Positions 38,644 through 46,649 of a stretch of DNA of 64,000 nucleotides are shown one piece after another. Source of the stretch: Streptomyces sp. SCSIO 30461 (lineage in GTDB: Bacteria; Actinomycetota; Actinomycetes; Streptomycetales; Streptomycetaceae). How positions within the stretch are numbered: the first letter of the stretch is position 1; each line of letters starts with the position of its first letter. Under the pieces are notes generated by a model. That model did no database searches and had not been told where the DNA came from. It was given only the letters and a program-made list of their open reading frames with translations. Location of the stretch: assembly GCF_037023745.1 (NCBI RefSeq), contig NZ_CP146101.1, positions 7,110,001 to 7,174,000 on the forward strand, written 5' to 3'. The position numbers and the translations under genes were made by a program.

Positions 38644-39393
38644 TCAGTGCACGGAGAACCCGCCGTCGACGAACATCGAGTGCCCGGTGACGTAGTCGGA
38701 CGCTCGACTCGCCAGAAACACCGCGGCCCCGGCGAAGTCATCGGGCAGCCCGTTCCGCCCGACCATGGTCCGCGCGGCCAGAGCGGCCACCTTCTGCGGG
38801 TCGGACGACAGCCGGGCGTTCAGGGGCGTCAGCACGAAGCCCGGTACGAGCGTGTTGCAGGTGACTCCATACGGGGACCATGCCTCGGCCTGCGAACGCG
38901 CCAGCGACTCCAGCGCTCCCTTGGACACCCCGTAGGCACCGCTGTGCACAAAGGCGCGGTGCGCCTGCTGCGAGGTGATGTGGATGATCCGCCCGTATCC
39001 CCGCTCGGCCATCCGGGGCCCGAAGCGCTCCCCGAGCAGATAGGGCGCCTCCAGGTTCACCGCCATCGTGGCGTCCCACACGGCCTCGCCGACTTCCCCC
39101 ATGGGCGGCCTGAGGTTGATCCCGGCAGCATTGACGAGGATGTCCGGTTCCCCGAACACACCCACGGCCTCCTCGGCGGCGCTCCGGGCCCCCTCGCGGT
39201 TCCCCAGGTCAGCGCTCACCCAGCCCACCCGGCAGCCCTCGGCCGCCAGCGCCTCGGCCTTGGCGGCGAGTCGCTCCTGACCCCGCGCCACGACCACCAC
39301 GCCCGCCCCCGCTCGTACGAGGGCGTCCGCGACACCGCCGCCGATGCCGGAACTCCCGCCGGTCACCAGGGCCACCAGCCCTTCCAGGGATAC
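38644..39393 (-). pseudogene. SDR family oxidoreductase lacking its native start (deletion junction)
   Basis: About 250 residues of a normal short-chain dehydrogenase: Rossmann TGGSSGIGGGVADALV, NAAGINLRPP, Ser in HITSQQAH, YGVSKGALE (catalytic Tyr/Lys) and C-terminal GRNGLPDDFAGAAVFLA...GHSMFVDGGF. The conserved beginning SLEGLVALVTGG is preceded by GTA rather than a start codon. Directly upstream the sequence is the truncated methyltransferase gene, out of frame. An ATG at 39495 would add 34 residues of out-of-frame methyltransferase sequence and has no ribosome site, so expression is doubtful though the catalytic part is intact. Confidence 0.7.
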
Positions 39394-39658
39394 GCCGGCC
39401 CAGGGCGCGCAGTTCGGCGGTGGGTTCGGCGGCGACGACCCGGTGTCCCTGAGCGGCCAGCGCCGCCGCGTCGCGCCCGCTGCCCGCCCCGACATCCAGC
39501 ACGGAACTCGGCCGGGAGGGGAACAGGTGCAGCACCTCTCGGTGTACCTCGCTGAAGGTCACGCTCTCGTACTGCTCGGCAAGAGCCTCCGCCGCCTCGC
39601 TGTATCCGGCGGTACTGACCATGGCGTGCGACTGGGCGCCGTCTGTCTCGCTGTTCAT
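39394..39658 (-). pseudogene. class I SAM-dependent methyltransferase, N-terminal fragment
   Basis: The frame from ATG 39658 encodes about 87 residues of a class I methyltransferase: YSEAAEALAEQYESVTFSEV, then motif I VLDVGAGSGRDAAALA and the acidic loop VVAAEPTAELRALGRRI. At about 39394 the family sequence stops, and the same frame runs on as nonsense (to 39209) through the SDR gene, while the SDR continues in another frame. A deletion has therefore joined two genes, removing the methyltransferase C-terminal half and the SDR start. Confidence 0.7.
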
Positions 39659-40184
39659 GGCGAGGCACCCTATGTCTGCTCCGGCCCGGTCACCACGATG
39701 AAGATCACTGATCGCGAATGGCGGGCTGCTGAATCATAGAACTCGGCGTGGTCGGCGGTCCACTGCTTCGTCAGCCGGGTCACCGTGGCCGGCCCGCCTA
39801 CTTCACGGCACTCCCATCGAGGCTGAAGAGACCGCCGAGTAACCTCAAATCTTTCACAGGTTTCTCAGCCGCGTTATGCAGAAACCTGATTCAGCGTAAG
39901 GTCTCCGTTCAAACGCAGCGGAGGTCGCCTTCCCCAACAGTAAGGGGGACATGGGCAAGTGGGCCGGACGGCATTTATTCCGCCGCTGTGAGTTTGACGT
40001 GGGGACATATCGAAAGGCACCTCTCTGGCTGCCTCGCCGGTGAGGTGCCGACCAGCGGTGTTGTCGGTCGGCACCAGGCAACCGAACCTTTTCGTCTCAA
40101 CAAGCAAGTCGTTGGCTGCTGTCCCTACGCGACGGAAACAGTGTCTGAGGTCCTGACAGGGACCGGGAAACGGAGAGTACGCTC
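39659..40184. other. 526-base region without a supported gene
   Basis: A non-coding stretch between the methyltransferase fragment and the secreted ETX-like protein gene, with noticeably lower GC around 39845-39925. It must carry the promoter of the 40185 gene. I see no convincing -35/-10 pair. A 37-codon frame on the minus strand (ending near 39672) could be a gene remnant, but nothing identifies it. Confidence 0.3.
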
Positions 40185-40853
40185 ATGAGCGCGAGGCGAA
40201 TCGTCCGCAACACCGCTGTAGGCGCTGGCATCATCGCTGGCTGTATGGCCATGGGAACCGCGCCCGCGACGGCAGCCGACGTCTACGCGGTGTCCGCCTC
40301 CAGCAGCGAGGCCGCCTCACTGCTGGAGGTATGTCAAGCACTCAAGCCCGTCGGCGGCTGCAAGATGTCCTACGTGGAGAGCGAGTACAGCCTCGGTTAC
40401 GCGACGCCGATCCAAGTTCACGACAGGGTCTACAACTACGGTGCCCTGAACGAGACATACACGCTGACCTGGTCGCACACGTACTCCGAGAGCGACACGC
40501 TCTCCGTGAGCGCCTCGGTGAAGGCGTCCGTGGCGAAGGTCGTTGAGGCCAGCGTGACCACGACCTACAGTCACACCTGGACGACTTCGGATACGGTTTC
40601 GAAGTCCACGACCATAACCATTCCGTCGTGCCGCTACGGCTTCATCACCCATTCCGCTCAAATGGGCACCACGACAGGTTCACTCGTACTCAATTTCTCG
40701 GGAAAGGTGAAGATTCACGGCACCAAGTACAAGTCGGCCCGCGTGGACGGAGTGCGGTTCGTCGCACCCACAGGAACGGACGGCGTAATATCTTCATACA
40801 CCGCTCCCATCCCCAGCGATCTGTCCGGTTCGTGCGACACCCTCGCGTCCTAA
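40185..40853 (+). CDS. secreted beta-rich protein resembling aerolysin/ETX-MTX2-type pore formers
   Basis: A 222-residue exported protein from ATG 40185 (GGAG 11 bases upstream). The signal peptide ends ...GTAPATAADV. The mature part shows a long alternating Ser/Thr pattern (NETYTLTWSHTYSESDTL, SVSASVKASVAKVVEASV, TTTYSHTWTTSDTVSKST, TITIPSCRYGF), which is the look of the aerolysin/ETX-MTX2 insertion and neighbouring strands, followed by a strand typical of that domain (GSLVLNFSGKVKIHG). Four mature cysteines could pair. There is no separate receptor-binding domain. The assignment rests on pattern only; GC is lower than in the surrounding genes and the context is accessory. Confidence 0.5.
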   Translation: MSARRIVRNTAVGAGIIAGCMAMGTAPATAADVYAVSASSSEAASLLEVCQALKPVGGCKMSYVESEYSLGYATPIQVHDRVYNYGALNETYTLTWSHTYSESDTLSVSASVKASVAKVVEASVTTTYSHTWTTSDTVSKSTTITIPSCRYGFITHSAQMGTTTGSLVLNFSGKVKIHGTKYKSARVDGVRFVAPTGTDGVISSYTAPIPSDLSGSCDTLAS

Positions 40854-41039
40854 CTCGGCCCGGATACACCGCGCGACAGTCCCTTCAGTTGGAGATCCAG
40901 GCGTGATGCGTACTGACGCGGTGAGACCGAGTTCGCGTAGGGCATCGGCGGGGTGGTTGCGGTAGTGATCGTGGGCGGCGGTGCGGTGGTGATACCGAGT
41001 TCGGTGTCCGCGTGGATCTTCCCGTCGCCCCAGGTGCAG

Positions 41040-41264
41040 TACTGCAAGGCTCACTCGCTCCGGCACCACTACGGGTCGCGGCTGCTGTATGCCGGAGTCC
41101 CCGAGAACGATGTGGCCGACTGGATGGGCCACAGCAGTACGGACGTACCGAGGGAGCACCACCACTACATCTTCGAAGGGGCCGAGCAGCGCGGCCGGGC
41201 CGCCATCGCGACGATGCTGACGCCCGGCGCCGACGACCCTGCGGAGGCGGCAGAGGTCGCCTGA
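41040..41264 (+). pseudogene. tyrosine recombinase/integrase, C-terminal remnant
   Basis: About 70 codons of an integrase C-terminus: HSLRHHYGSRLLYAGVPEND (the HxLRH box), VADWMGHSST (the W/H GH box) and the nucleophile Tyr in HHHYIFEGAEQ, ending ...AAEVA and TGA 41262-41264. Nothing upstream in this frame looks like the rest of the recombinase (the frame opens at 40953 with unrelated sequence), so it is a decayed mobile element end. The sequence 40854-41040 holds no recognisable gene. The introns sit six bases after its stop. Confidence 0.75.
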
Positions 41265-41310
41265 TCCAGGATCGAGTAGGAGGGACGGGTCGCCCGTCCC
41301 TCCTCTCACA

Positions 41311-41340
41311 CCACCGGACATGCGGGCCCGCATCCGGCGG
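41311..41340 (-). ncRNA. group II intron domain V (copy 1)
   Basis: A 30-base hairpin: an 8-bp lower stem CCGCCGGA/TCCGGTGG containing the catalytic triad as CGC with its G-U wobble, a two-base bulge, and a short upper stem TGCG/CGCA closed by GGCC rather than the usual GNRA loop. A CGC triad is characteristic of group IIC introns. Confidence 0.75.
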
Positions 41341-41341
41341 T

Positions 41342-42880
41342 TCATCGAGCTGATCTCAGCCGTTGCCAGGTCGGCTTGAGCATGTGCAGACCCAGGTCGT
41401 CCCAGTAGGAGGTGGGCAGGGCCCGCTGGAGAACGACCGAGCCCGCGATCCGCCAGTACCCCTTGCTGCTGACCGCCCATTCACGGGCGGACCGCTCAGG
41501 GATCCCGAGCGCGCGCAGGTTCCGGCGTCTGGCCGCGTAGCGCTTCCATTCCTTCCAGCGGATCTGCCGCATCCTGCGGTGCAACCACTTGTCCAGCTCC
41601 TGGAACACCTTGGGGGTGTCCGCGAGCTGGAAGTAGCCCATCCAGCCAGTGGTGAAGCGGTTGATCTTCGCGATGCGTTCATCCATCGCGATACTCCACC
41701 GGCGCGAGCTCAGCTCCTTGATCCGCACCTTCCAGCGCGCGAGCGCCTTCGGATCGGCCCGGACTCTGACCTTCCCGCCCCGGACGAAGTAGAAGCCGAA
41801 CCCCAGCATCGTCATGACGGAAGCTGGGACCACCTTCGACTTGTCCCGGTTGACCTTCAATTTCAGCCGCTGCTCGACCACGGTCGTGACCGAGTCGAGC
41901 ACTCTGTGGGCGGCTCGTCTGCTCCGCACGAAGACGCGCACGTCGTCGGCGTAACGCACGAACCGATGACCGCGCTTGAACAACTCCCGGTCGAGGTCGT
42001 CGAGCATGATGTTCGACAAGACAGGCGAGAGCGGGGAGCCCTGCGGGGTCCCTTCCTCGCTCGGCTGTCTCACGCCGTCCACCATGATCCCGGCGTCCAG
42101 ATACCGGCGAATCAGCCTCAAGACCTGGCGGTCACCGACCCTGCGCGCGACCCGTGCCATCAGGACATCGTGCTGAACCCGGTCGAAGAACCGGTCCAGA
42201 TCAAGGTCCACGACCCACCGGTGACCGTCCTCGATGGCCCGCCGCGCGACCCGCACCGCCTGATGGGCGGACCGGCCGGGACGGAACCCGAAGGACGACC
42301 CCGAGAACTCCGGGTCGAAAATGGGCACGAGCACTTGCGCGATGGCCTGCTGGATCAAGCGGTCCAGCACCCGCGGCACCCCCAGCATCCGCTCGCCGCC
42401 GCCAGGCTTGCCGATGATCACCTGACGGACCGGCGCCGGCCGGTAGGTGCCCGCGTCGAGTTCACCCCGCACAACGGGCCAGTTGACGAGCAGCCACGGG
42501 CGAAGTTCCGCCGTGGTCATCCCGTCCACCCCGGGAGCACCCCGGTTCATCTCGACACGGTTGAGCGCCGCGAGCAGGTTCTCCTTCGAGAGCATCCACT
42601 CCCAAAGCGAGGACTCCTGATCGCGGTGAACGTCCTCCGTGGAGTGCGCCGACCGGCCACTGCGCTCCGCCGGGGCACTTCCGGAATGCACCGGTCCCTC
42701 CCCGGTCGGCACCGCCGAAGCGGTATTACTGCGGTCCACGTGACCGGCACGAGCAACCACCACATCACCCGTTCCACTCGATGTTCGGCCCTTCCCAGCC
42801 CGCCGTCCACGCGGCTCATCCCGGCTGGTACTACGGCCTCTGCTGACTTCTGCCCGGTCAGGCAGCACCTCCCGGCACAA
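41342..42880 (-). CDS. ltrA: group II intron reverse transcriptase/maturase (copy 1)
   Basis: A 512-residue intron-encoded protein that assists splicing and reverse-transcribes the intron during retrohoming. The RT domain shows NRGAPGVDGMTTAEL, GKPGGGERMLGVPRVLDRLI, SSFGFRPGRSAHQAV, VDLDLDRFFDRVQHD, GTPQGSPLSPVLSNI and the catalytic FVRYADDVRVFV. The maturase X domain follows (WSIAMDERIAKINRFTTGWM, GYFQLADTPKVFQELDKWLH). No HNH endonuclease domain. The annotated first codon is TTG; the first 90 residues are not RT-like, so the true start may be nearer MLSKENLLAAL (about residue 93). The stop codon touches domain V. Confidence 0.92.
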   Translation of the reverse strand: MCREVLPDRAEVSRGRSTSRDEPRGRRAGKGRTSSGTGDVVVARAGHVDRSNTASAVPTGEGPVHSGSAPAERSGRSAHSTEDVHRDQESSLWEWMLSKENLLAALNRVEMNRGAPGVDGMTTAELRPWLLVNWPVVRGELDAGTYRPAPVRQVIIGKPGGGERMLGVPRVLDRLIQQAIAQVLVPIFDPEFSGSSFGFRPGRSAHQAVRVARRAIEDGHRWVVDLDLDRFFDRVQHDVLMARVARRVGDRQVLRLIRRYLDAGIMVDGVRQPSEEGTPQGSPLSPVLSNIMLDDLDRELFKRGHRFVRYADDVRVFVRSRRAAHRVLDSVTTVVEQRLKLKVNRDKSKVVPASVMTMLGFGFYFVRGGKVRVRADPKALARWKVRIKELSSRRWSIAMDERIAKINRFTTGWMGYFQLADTPKVFQELDKWLHRRMRQIRWKEWKRYAARRRNLRALGIPERSAREWAVSSKGYWRIAGSVVLQRALPTSYWDDLGLHMLKPTWQRLRSAR

Positions 42881-43235
42881 CCCGTCGGCGCGGCGACATC
42901 TTCAGCACAACCGACACCCGGACAGATCTCCCCAGGTAAGAACGATCAATGTCCCCAGATCCCCGCCGCGTCTACGCACTGGCCCTCTTGGCAGTGACGG
43001 GCATCGTCGTCCGTAGCCGACTCACCCAGACCAACACGCCTCATACGCGGTTCGTGTTCCTCGGTACCCAGGTCTCGCCTCGGGCTTCCTCCAGACCCCA
43101 CCTCACGATGACGCCCTTGCCTCCGGCTCGGGGTTAGCACCACCTCTTCCCCCAGGGGACTTCCACCCCCAATCGATCGCCCATGCTGGGCGCACATCGA
43201 GTAGGAGGGACGGGTCGCCCGTCCCTCCTCTCACA

Positions 43236-43265
43236 CCACCGGACATGCGGGCCCGCATCCGGCGG
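43236..43265 (-). ncRNA. group II intron domain V (copy 2)
   Basis: Identical to the copy 1 domain V, offset by exactly 1925 bases, including the CGC triad and the GGCC loop. Confidence 0.75.
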
Positions 43266-43266
43266 T

Positions 43267-44805
43267 TCATCGAGCTGATCTCAGCCGTTGCCAGGTCGGC
43301 TTGAGCATGTGCAGACCCAGGTCGTCCCAGTAGGAGGTGGGCAGGGCCCGCTGGAGAACGACCGAGCCCGCGATCCGCCAGTACCCCTTGCTGCTGACCG
43401 CCCATTCACGGGCGGACCGCTCAGGGATCCCGAGCGCGCGCAGGTTCCGGCGTCTGGCCGCGTAGCGCTTCCATTCCTTCCAGCGGATCTGCCGCATCCT
43501 GCGGTGCAACCACTTGTCCAGCTCCTGGAACACCTTGGGGGTGTCCGCGAGCTGGAAGTAGCCCATCCAGCCAGTGGTGAAGCGGTTGATCTTCGCGATG
43601 CGTTCATCCATCGCGATACTCCACCGGCGCGAGCTCAGCTCCTTGATCCGCACCTTCCAGCGCGCGAGCGCCTTCGGATCGGCCCGGACTCTGACCTTCC
43701 CGCCCCGGACGAAGTAGAAGCCGAACCCCAGCATCGTCATGACGGAAGCTGGGACCACCTTCGACTTGTCCCGGTTGACCTTCAATTTCAGCCGCTGCTC
43801 GACCACGGTCGTGACCGAGTCGAGCACTCTGTGGGCGGCTCGTCTGCTCCGCACGAAGACGCGCACGTCGTCGGCGTAACGCACGAACCGATGACCGCGC
43901 TTGAACAACTCCCGGTCGAGGTCGTCGAGCATGATGTTCGACAAGACAGGCGAGAGCGGGGAGCCCTGCGGGGTCCCTTCCTCGCTCGGCTGTCTCACGC
44001 CGTCCACCATGATCCCGGCGTCCAGATACCGGCGAATCAGCCTCAAGACCTGGCGGTCACCGACCCTGCGCGCGACCCGTGCCATCAGGACATCGTGCTG
44101 AACCCGGTCGAAGAACCGGTCCAGATCAAGGTCCACGACCCACCGGTGACCGTCCTCGATGGCCCGCCGCGCGACCCGCACCGCCTGATGGGCGGACCGG
44201 CCGGGACGGAACCCGAAGGACGACCCCGAGAACTCCGGGTCGAAAATGGGCACGAGCACTTGCGCGATGGCCTGCTGGATCAAGCGGTCCAGCACCCGCG
44301 GCACCCCCAGCATCCGCTCGCCGCCGCCAGGCTTGCCGATGATCACCTGACGGACCGGCGCCGGCCGGTAGGTGCCCGCGTCGAGTTCACCCCGCACAAC
44401 GGGCCAGTTGACGAGCAGCCACGGGCGAAGTTCCGCCGTGGTCATCCCGTCCACCCCGGGAGCACCCCGGTTCATCTCGACACGGTTGAGCGCCGCGAGC
44501 AGGTTCTCCTTCGAGAGCATCCACTCCCAAAGCGAGGACTCCTGATCGCGGTGAACGTCCTCCGTGGAGTGCGCCGACCGGCCACTGCGCTCCGCCGGGG
44601 CACTTCCGGAATGCACCGGTCCCTCCCCGGTCGGCACCGCCGAAGCGGTATTACTGCGGTCCACGTGACCGGCACGAGCAACCACCACATCACCCGTTCC
44701 ACTCGATGTTCGGCCCTTCCCAGCCCGCCGTCCACGCGGCTCATCCCGGCTGGTACTACGGCCTCTGCTGACTTCTGCCCGGTCAGGCAGCACCTCCCGG
44801 CACAA
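43267..44805 (-). CDS. ltrA: group II intron reverse transcriptase/maturase (copy 2)
   Basis: 512 residues, identical along its whole length to the copy 1 protein, with intact YADD active site and maturase domain; neither copy shows a frameshift. Either protein could serve both introns. As in copy 1, the RT frame lies in domain IV and ends against domain V. Confidence 0.92.
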   Translation of the reverse strand: MCREVLPDRAEVSRGRSTSRDEPRGRRAGKGRTSSGTGDVVVARAGHVDRSNTASAVPTGEGPVHSGSAPAERSGRSAHSTEDVHRDQESSLWEWMLSKENLLAALNRVEMNRGAPGVDGMTTAELRPWLLVNWPVVRGELDAGTYRPAPVRQVIIGKPGGGERMLGVPRVLDRLIQQAIAQVLVPIFDPEFSGSSFGFRPGRSAHQAVRVARRAIEDGHRWVVDLDLDRFFDRVQHDVLMARVARRVGDRQVLRLIRRYLDAGIMVDGVRQPSEEGTPQGSPLSPVLSNIMLDDLDRELFKRGHRFVRYADDVRVFVRSRRAAHRVLDSVTTVVEQRLKLKVNRDKSKVVPASVMTMLGFGFYFVRGGKVRVRADPKALARWKVRIKELSSRRWSIAMDERIAKINRFTTGWMGYFQLADTPKVFQELDKWLHRRMRQIRWKEWKRYAARRRNLRALGIPERSAREWAVSSKGYWRIAGSVVLQRALPTSYWDDLGLHMLKPTWQRLRSAR

Positions 44806-45126
44806 CCCGTCGGCGCGGCGACATCTTCAGCACAACCGACACCCGGACAGATCTCCCCAGGTAAGAACGATCAATGTCCCCAGATCCCCGCCGCGTCTAC
44901 GCACTGGCCCTCTTGGCAGTGACGGGCATCGTCGTCCGTAGCCGACTCACCCAGACCAACACGCCTCATACGCGGTTCGTGTTCCTCGGTACCCAGGTCT
45001 CGCCTCGGGCTTCCTCCAGACCCCACCTCACGATGACGCCCTTGCCTCCGGCTCGGGGTTAGCACCACCTCTTCCCCCAGGGGACTTCCACCCCCAATCG
45101 ATCGCCCATGCTGGGCGCACTACGGC

Positions 45127-45157
45127 AACAGCCCCCGGCGTCACGCCGGGGGCTGTT
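45127..45157 (+). terminator. stem-loop terminator, probable original terminator of the integrase and intron target
   Basis: A 15-bp perfect stem (AACAGCCCCCGGCGT and its complement) with a one-base centre, followed on the plus strand by TTGT after TT. With the introns removed it would start about 12 bases after the integrase stop codon, so it was probably the integrase terminator. The introns inserted between the two in antisense, six bases from the stem. Confidence 0.75.
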
Positions 45158-45311
45158 TTGTCCGTACAGGTCAGTGGTCGTTCTCAGCCCGGCATCTGCC
45201 CAGGGCTCCCCCAGCATGACGCCCAGAACAGCCCTGATCGGGCCGCGACGGGCAGAAGGCCAAGGGCGTCCCTCCGGACCTTGAAACAGCCTCCGACCTG
45301 CAAAAACCCTG

Positions 45312-46460
45312 CTAGGGAAGGTTCCTTGCCATCACGATGCGCTGAACTTGGTTCGTGCCTTCATAAATCTGCGTGATCTTGGCGTCGCGCATCATGCGCT
45401 CCACCGGGTAGTCACGGGTGTAGCCGTAGCCGCCGAGGAGCTGGACCGCGTCCGTGGTGACCTCCATGGCGACGTCGGAGGCGAAGCACTTCGCCGCGGC
45501 GCCGAAGAAGGTCAGGTCGCCGTCGACGCGCTCGGACTTGGCGGCGGCCGAGTACGTGAGCTGGCGGGCGGCCTCGATCTTCATGGCCATGTCGGCGAGC
45601 ATGAACTGGACGCCCTGGAAGTCGGCGATCGGCTTGCCGAACTGCTTGCGCTCCTGCACGTAGCCCTTGGCGTAGTCGAGCGCGCCCTGGGCGACACCGA
45701 GGGCCTGGGCCGCGATGGTGATGCGGGTGTGGTCCAGGGTCTTCATGGCGGTGGCGAAGCCGGTGCCCTCGGCGCCGATCATGCGGTCGGCGGGGATGCG
45801 GACGTTGTCGAGGTAGACCTCGCGGGTCGGGGAGCCCTTGATACCGAGCTTCTTCTCGGGTGCGCCGAAGGAGACGCCCTCGTCGCTCTTCTCGACCACG
45901 AAGGCGGAGATGCCCTTGGAGCGCTTCTCGGGATCGGTGACGGCCATCACCGTGTAGTACTCGGAGACGCCGGCGTTGGTGATCCAGCGCTTCACACCGT
46001 TGAGGACGTAGTGGTCTCCGTCGCGGACGGCCCGGGTCTTCATTCCGGCGGCGTCGGAGCCCGCGTCCGGCTCGGAGAGGCAGTACGAGAACATCGCGTC
46101 GCCCTTGGCGAGCGGGGCCATGTACTTCTTCTTCAGCTCCTCGGAGCCGGAGAGGATCACCGGCAGCGAGCCGAGCTTGTTGACAGCGGGAATGAGGGAG
46201 GAGGAGACGCACACGCGGGCGACCTCCTCGATGACGATCACGGTGGCAAGCGCGTCGGCACCGGCGCCGCCGTACTCCTCGGGGACGTGGACGGCGTGCA
46301 GGTCGGAGGCGACGAGCGCGTCGAGGGCCTCCTGCGGGAAGCGGGCCTCCTCGTCCACCGCCGCCGCGAAGGGGGCGATCTTCGCCTCGGCGAGCGAACG
46401 TACCGTCTCGCGGAGCATGTCGTGCTCCTCGGACGGGCGGTACAGGTCGAAGTCAGACAC
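45312..46460 (-). CDS. acyl-CoA dehydrogenase
   Basis: A 382-residue FAD flavoenzyme catalysing alpha,beta-dehydrogenation of acyl-CoA. N-terminal helical domain; FAD/substrate loop MFSYCLSEPDAGSDAAGMKT; VLNGVKRWITNAG; the second signature QFGKPIADFQGVQFMLADMA; and C-terminal QLLGGYGYTRDYPVERMMRD with the catalytic Glu about residue 367 in IYEGTNQ. Start ATG 46460. Synteny with purE-purK-gtrA matches mycobacterial fadE25 (Rv3274c), which suggests an ordinary beta-oxidation or branched-chain role. A TTAC-N6-GTAA palindrome lies about 55 bases upstream. Confidence 0.94.
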   Translation of the reverse strand: MSDFDLYRPSEEHDMLRETVRSLAEAKIAPFAAAVDEEARFPQEALDALVASDLHAVHVPEEYGGAGADALATVIVIEEVARVCVSSSLIPAVNKLGSLPVILSGSEELKKKYMAPLAKGDAMFSYCLSEPDAGSDAAGMKTRAVRDGDHYVLNGVKRWITNAGVSEYYTVMAVTDPEKRSKGISAFVVEKSDEGVSFGAPEKKLGIKGSPTREVYLDNVRIPADRMIGAEGTGFATAMKTLDHTRITIAAQALGVAQGALDYAKGYVQERKQFGKPIADFQGVQFMLADMAMKIEAARQLTYSAAAKSERVDGDLTFFGAAAKCFASDVAMEVTTDAVQLLGGYGYTRDYPVERMMRDAKITQIYEGTNQVQRIVMARNLP

Positions 46461-46512
46461 GGTGCTTGTCTCCCTCAGGCGCCTAGGTCTGTCGCTCCCC
46501 AGCCGCTGCTAA

Positions 46513-46526
46513 TTACCGTTAAGTAA
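46513..46526. promoter_or_regulatory. palindromic operator candidate TTAC-N6-GTAA
   Basis: A 14-base palindrome TTACCGTTAAGTAA lies in the AT-rich patch between the divergent acyl-CoA dehydrogenase and UDP-glucose dehydrogenase genes. Its form resembles TetR-type operators found upstream of actinobacterial fatty-acid genes. No regulator gene is adjacent. Confidence 0.35.
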
Positions 46527-46649
46527 CACAAATTCTAGTGGTCGTCGCGGTCCGGGCGTACGTGAGCTATCTGACAACGGGAAAATGCCCTCGCCCCGGC
46601 ACGACTATGCTCGGGCCGGATCTCCCCCCGCACCCTTCAGGAGCACCGA

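Larger units (their letters stand above)
41271..43195 (-). mobile_element. group II intron, copy 1
   Basis: 1925 bases on the minus strand. The 5' end is GTGCGCCCAGCATGGGCG (from 43195) and the 3' end is ...CTACTCGAT (to 41271). Domain VI is a long hairpin with a bulged branch-point A seven bases from the 3' end (complement of 41277). Domain V lies just after the reverse transcriptase stop. It abuts copy 2 exactly (43195/43196). The downstream flank is the integrase remnant in antisense. Confidence 0.85.
43196..45120 (-). mobile_element. group II intron, copy 2 (tandem, head-to-tail)
   Basis: A second 1925-base copy with the same boundaries (GTGCG at 45120, ...CTCGAT at 43196), followed without any exon base by copy 1. 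Translations of both strands are the same in the two copies, so they look identical. Its 5' flank on the minus strand is a 15-bp stem-loop followed by GCCGTA, the arrangement favoured by group IIC introns. Confidence 0.85.

Noticed and set aside
39209..39658. A complete 149-residue methyltransferase
   Set aside because: Only the first 87 residues match the family; the rest is out-of-frame translation of the SDR gene.
40953..41264. An intact integrase gene
   Set aside because: Only the C-terminal catalytic boxes are present (from about 41040); the earlier part of the frame does not resemble a recombinase.
41363..42997. A 544-codon plus-strand ORF inside the intron (and its twin at 43288-44922)
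   Set aside because: It is the exact antisense of the reverse transcriptase, has no recognisable domain, and arises from GC-rich codon bias.
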